22,120 bases of DNA from JAZNQN01 sp045590195 (GTDB lineage Bacteria > Bacillota > Clostridia > UMGS1883 > UMGS1540): assembly GCA_045590195.1 (NCBI GenBank), contig JAZNQN010000018.1, positions 1 to 22,120 on the forward strand, in the 5' to 3' direction. A program made the translations under genes and the position numbers. Each line of letters begins with the position of its first letter. The stretch's first letter is position 1. This document shows, piece after piece, positions 21,980 to 22,120 of this stretch. The notes beneath the pieces are model-generated. The model ran no database searches. It was not told the origin of the DNA and worked only from the letters and a program-made list of their open reading frames with translations.

Positions 21980-22120
21980 TTCGGCGGTGCTTCTTAGGGA
22001 TTAACCGCCTAAAAACCATGTTTTTGGCACATAACTGCGTTAAAAATTTTCACAATCCGTCAAGGATTACTCAAATTTTTGCCTTGTTCTGCACTCAAAA
22101 ACAAGATTTTTATGGTGCAA
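21980..22120. repeat. 141-bp inverted repeat, right copy
   Basis: An exact reverse complement of bases 1-141. Internal hairpins are the same as in the left copy. The sequence inside the repeat differs at once on each side (AGGTGTC on the left, GAGAGTT on the right), so two genomic copies in opposite orientation flank this stretch. Confidence 0.9.

Overview
The window is an AT-rich stretch from a low-GC Gram-positive bacterium, most likely an uncultured gut-type member of the Clostridia. Evidence for this is the strong AGGAGG/GGTGA ribosome sites, the consensus TTGACA-17-TATAAT promoters, the TTG starts, and gene families common in that class (PocR-AraC regulator, DUF5107 protein, RNase M5-like toprim protein, OPT transporter). 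The first 141 bases are the exact reverse complement of the last 141. This length equals a common assembler k-mer, and housekeeping genes lie inside, so the piece is probably a whole assembly contig that stops in a dispersed repeat, not a transposon with terminal repeats.

Layout. 254-2485: Gfo/Idh/MocA oxidoreductase, divergent from an AraC regulator. 2481-2760: a symmetric array of small hairpins between two terminators. 2790-5807: an accessory islet with barstar, a barnase toxin carrying a phage-head-type N-terminus, a divergent XRE regulator with a paired operator, and an IS3-family element. 5853-5929: initiator tRNA-fMet. 6055-9350: peptide uptake and breakdown (OPT transporter, PepD dipeptidase). 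9451-10788: sodium:amino-acid symporter. 10792-12966: secreted subtilase and monofunctional biotin ligase. 13127-13810: purC. 13863-14720: DMT permease. 14900-16210: PocR-AraC regulator and a Cys-rich membrane protein. 16264-18729: tightly overlapping operon of alpha/beta hydrolase, RNase M5-like protein and amidohydrolase. 18944-20920: DUF5107/TPR protein. 20923-21144: a second hairpin array. 21143-21770: a second divergent XRE regulator with a small unknown protein. 21771-22120: non-coding repeat-like DNA.

How it fits together. The core genes suggest a peptide- and amino-acid-using anaerobe (OPT, PepD, AGCS symporter, secreted protease) with carbohydrate functions (Gfo/Idh, DUF5107, esterase-like hydrolase).

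The most unusual content is the pair of hairpin arrays. Both appear to follow one plan: four copies of a short linker, three small hairpins between them, a central cap hairpin, then inverted linkers with three more hairpins. The linker word differs (GTGAAAT in one, CATGAATTG in the other). Each array lies between convergent genes, bounded by two terminators, in the same orientation, at the left edge of an accessory islet headed by a divergent XRE regulator. I do not recognise this as a named element class. The second notable locus is the barnase/barstar pair, where the toxin lacks a signal peptide and the divergent XRE gene is flanked by a perfect 17-bp inverted operator.
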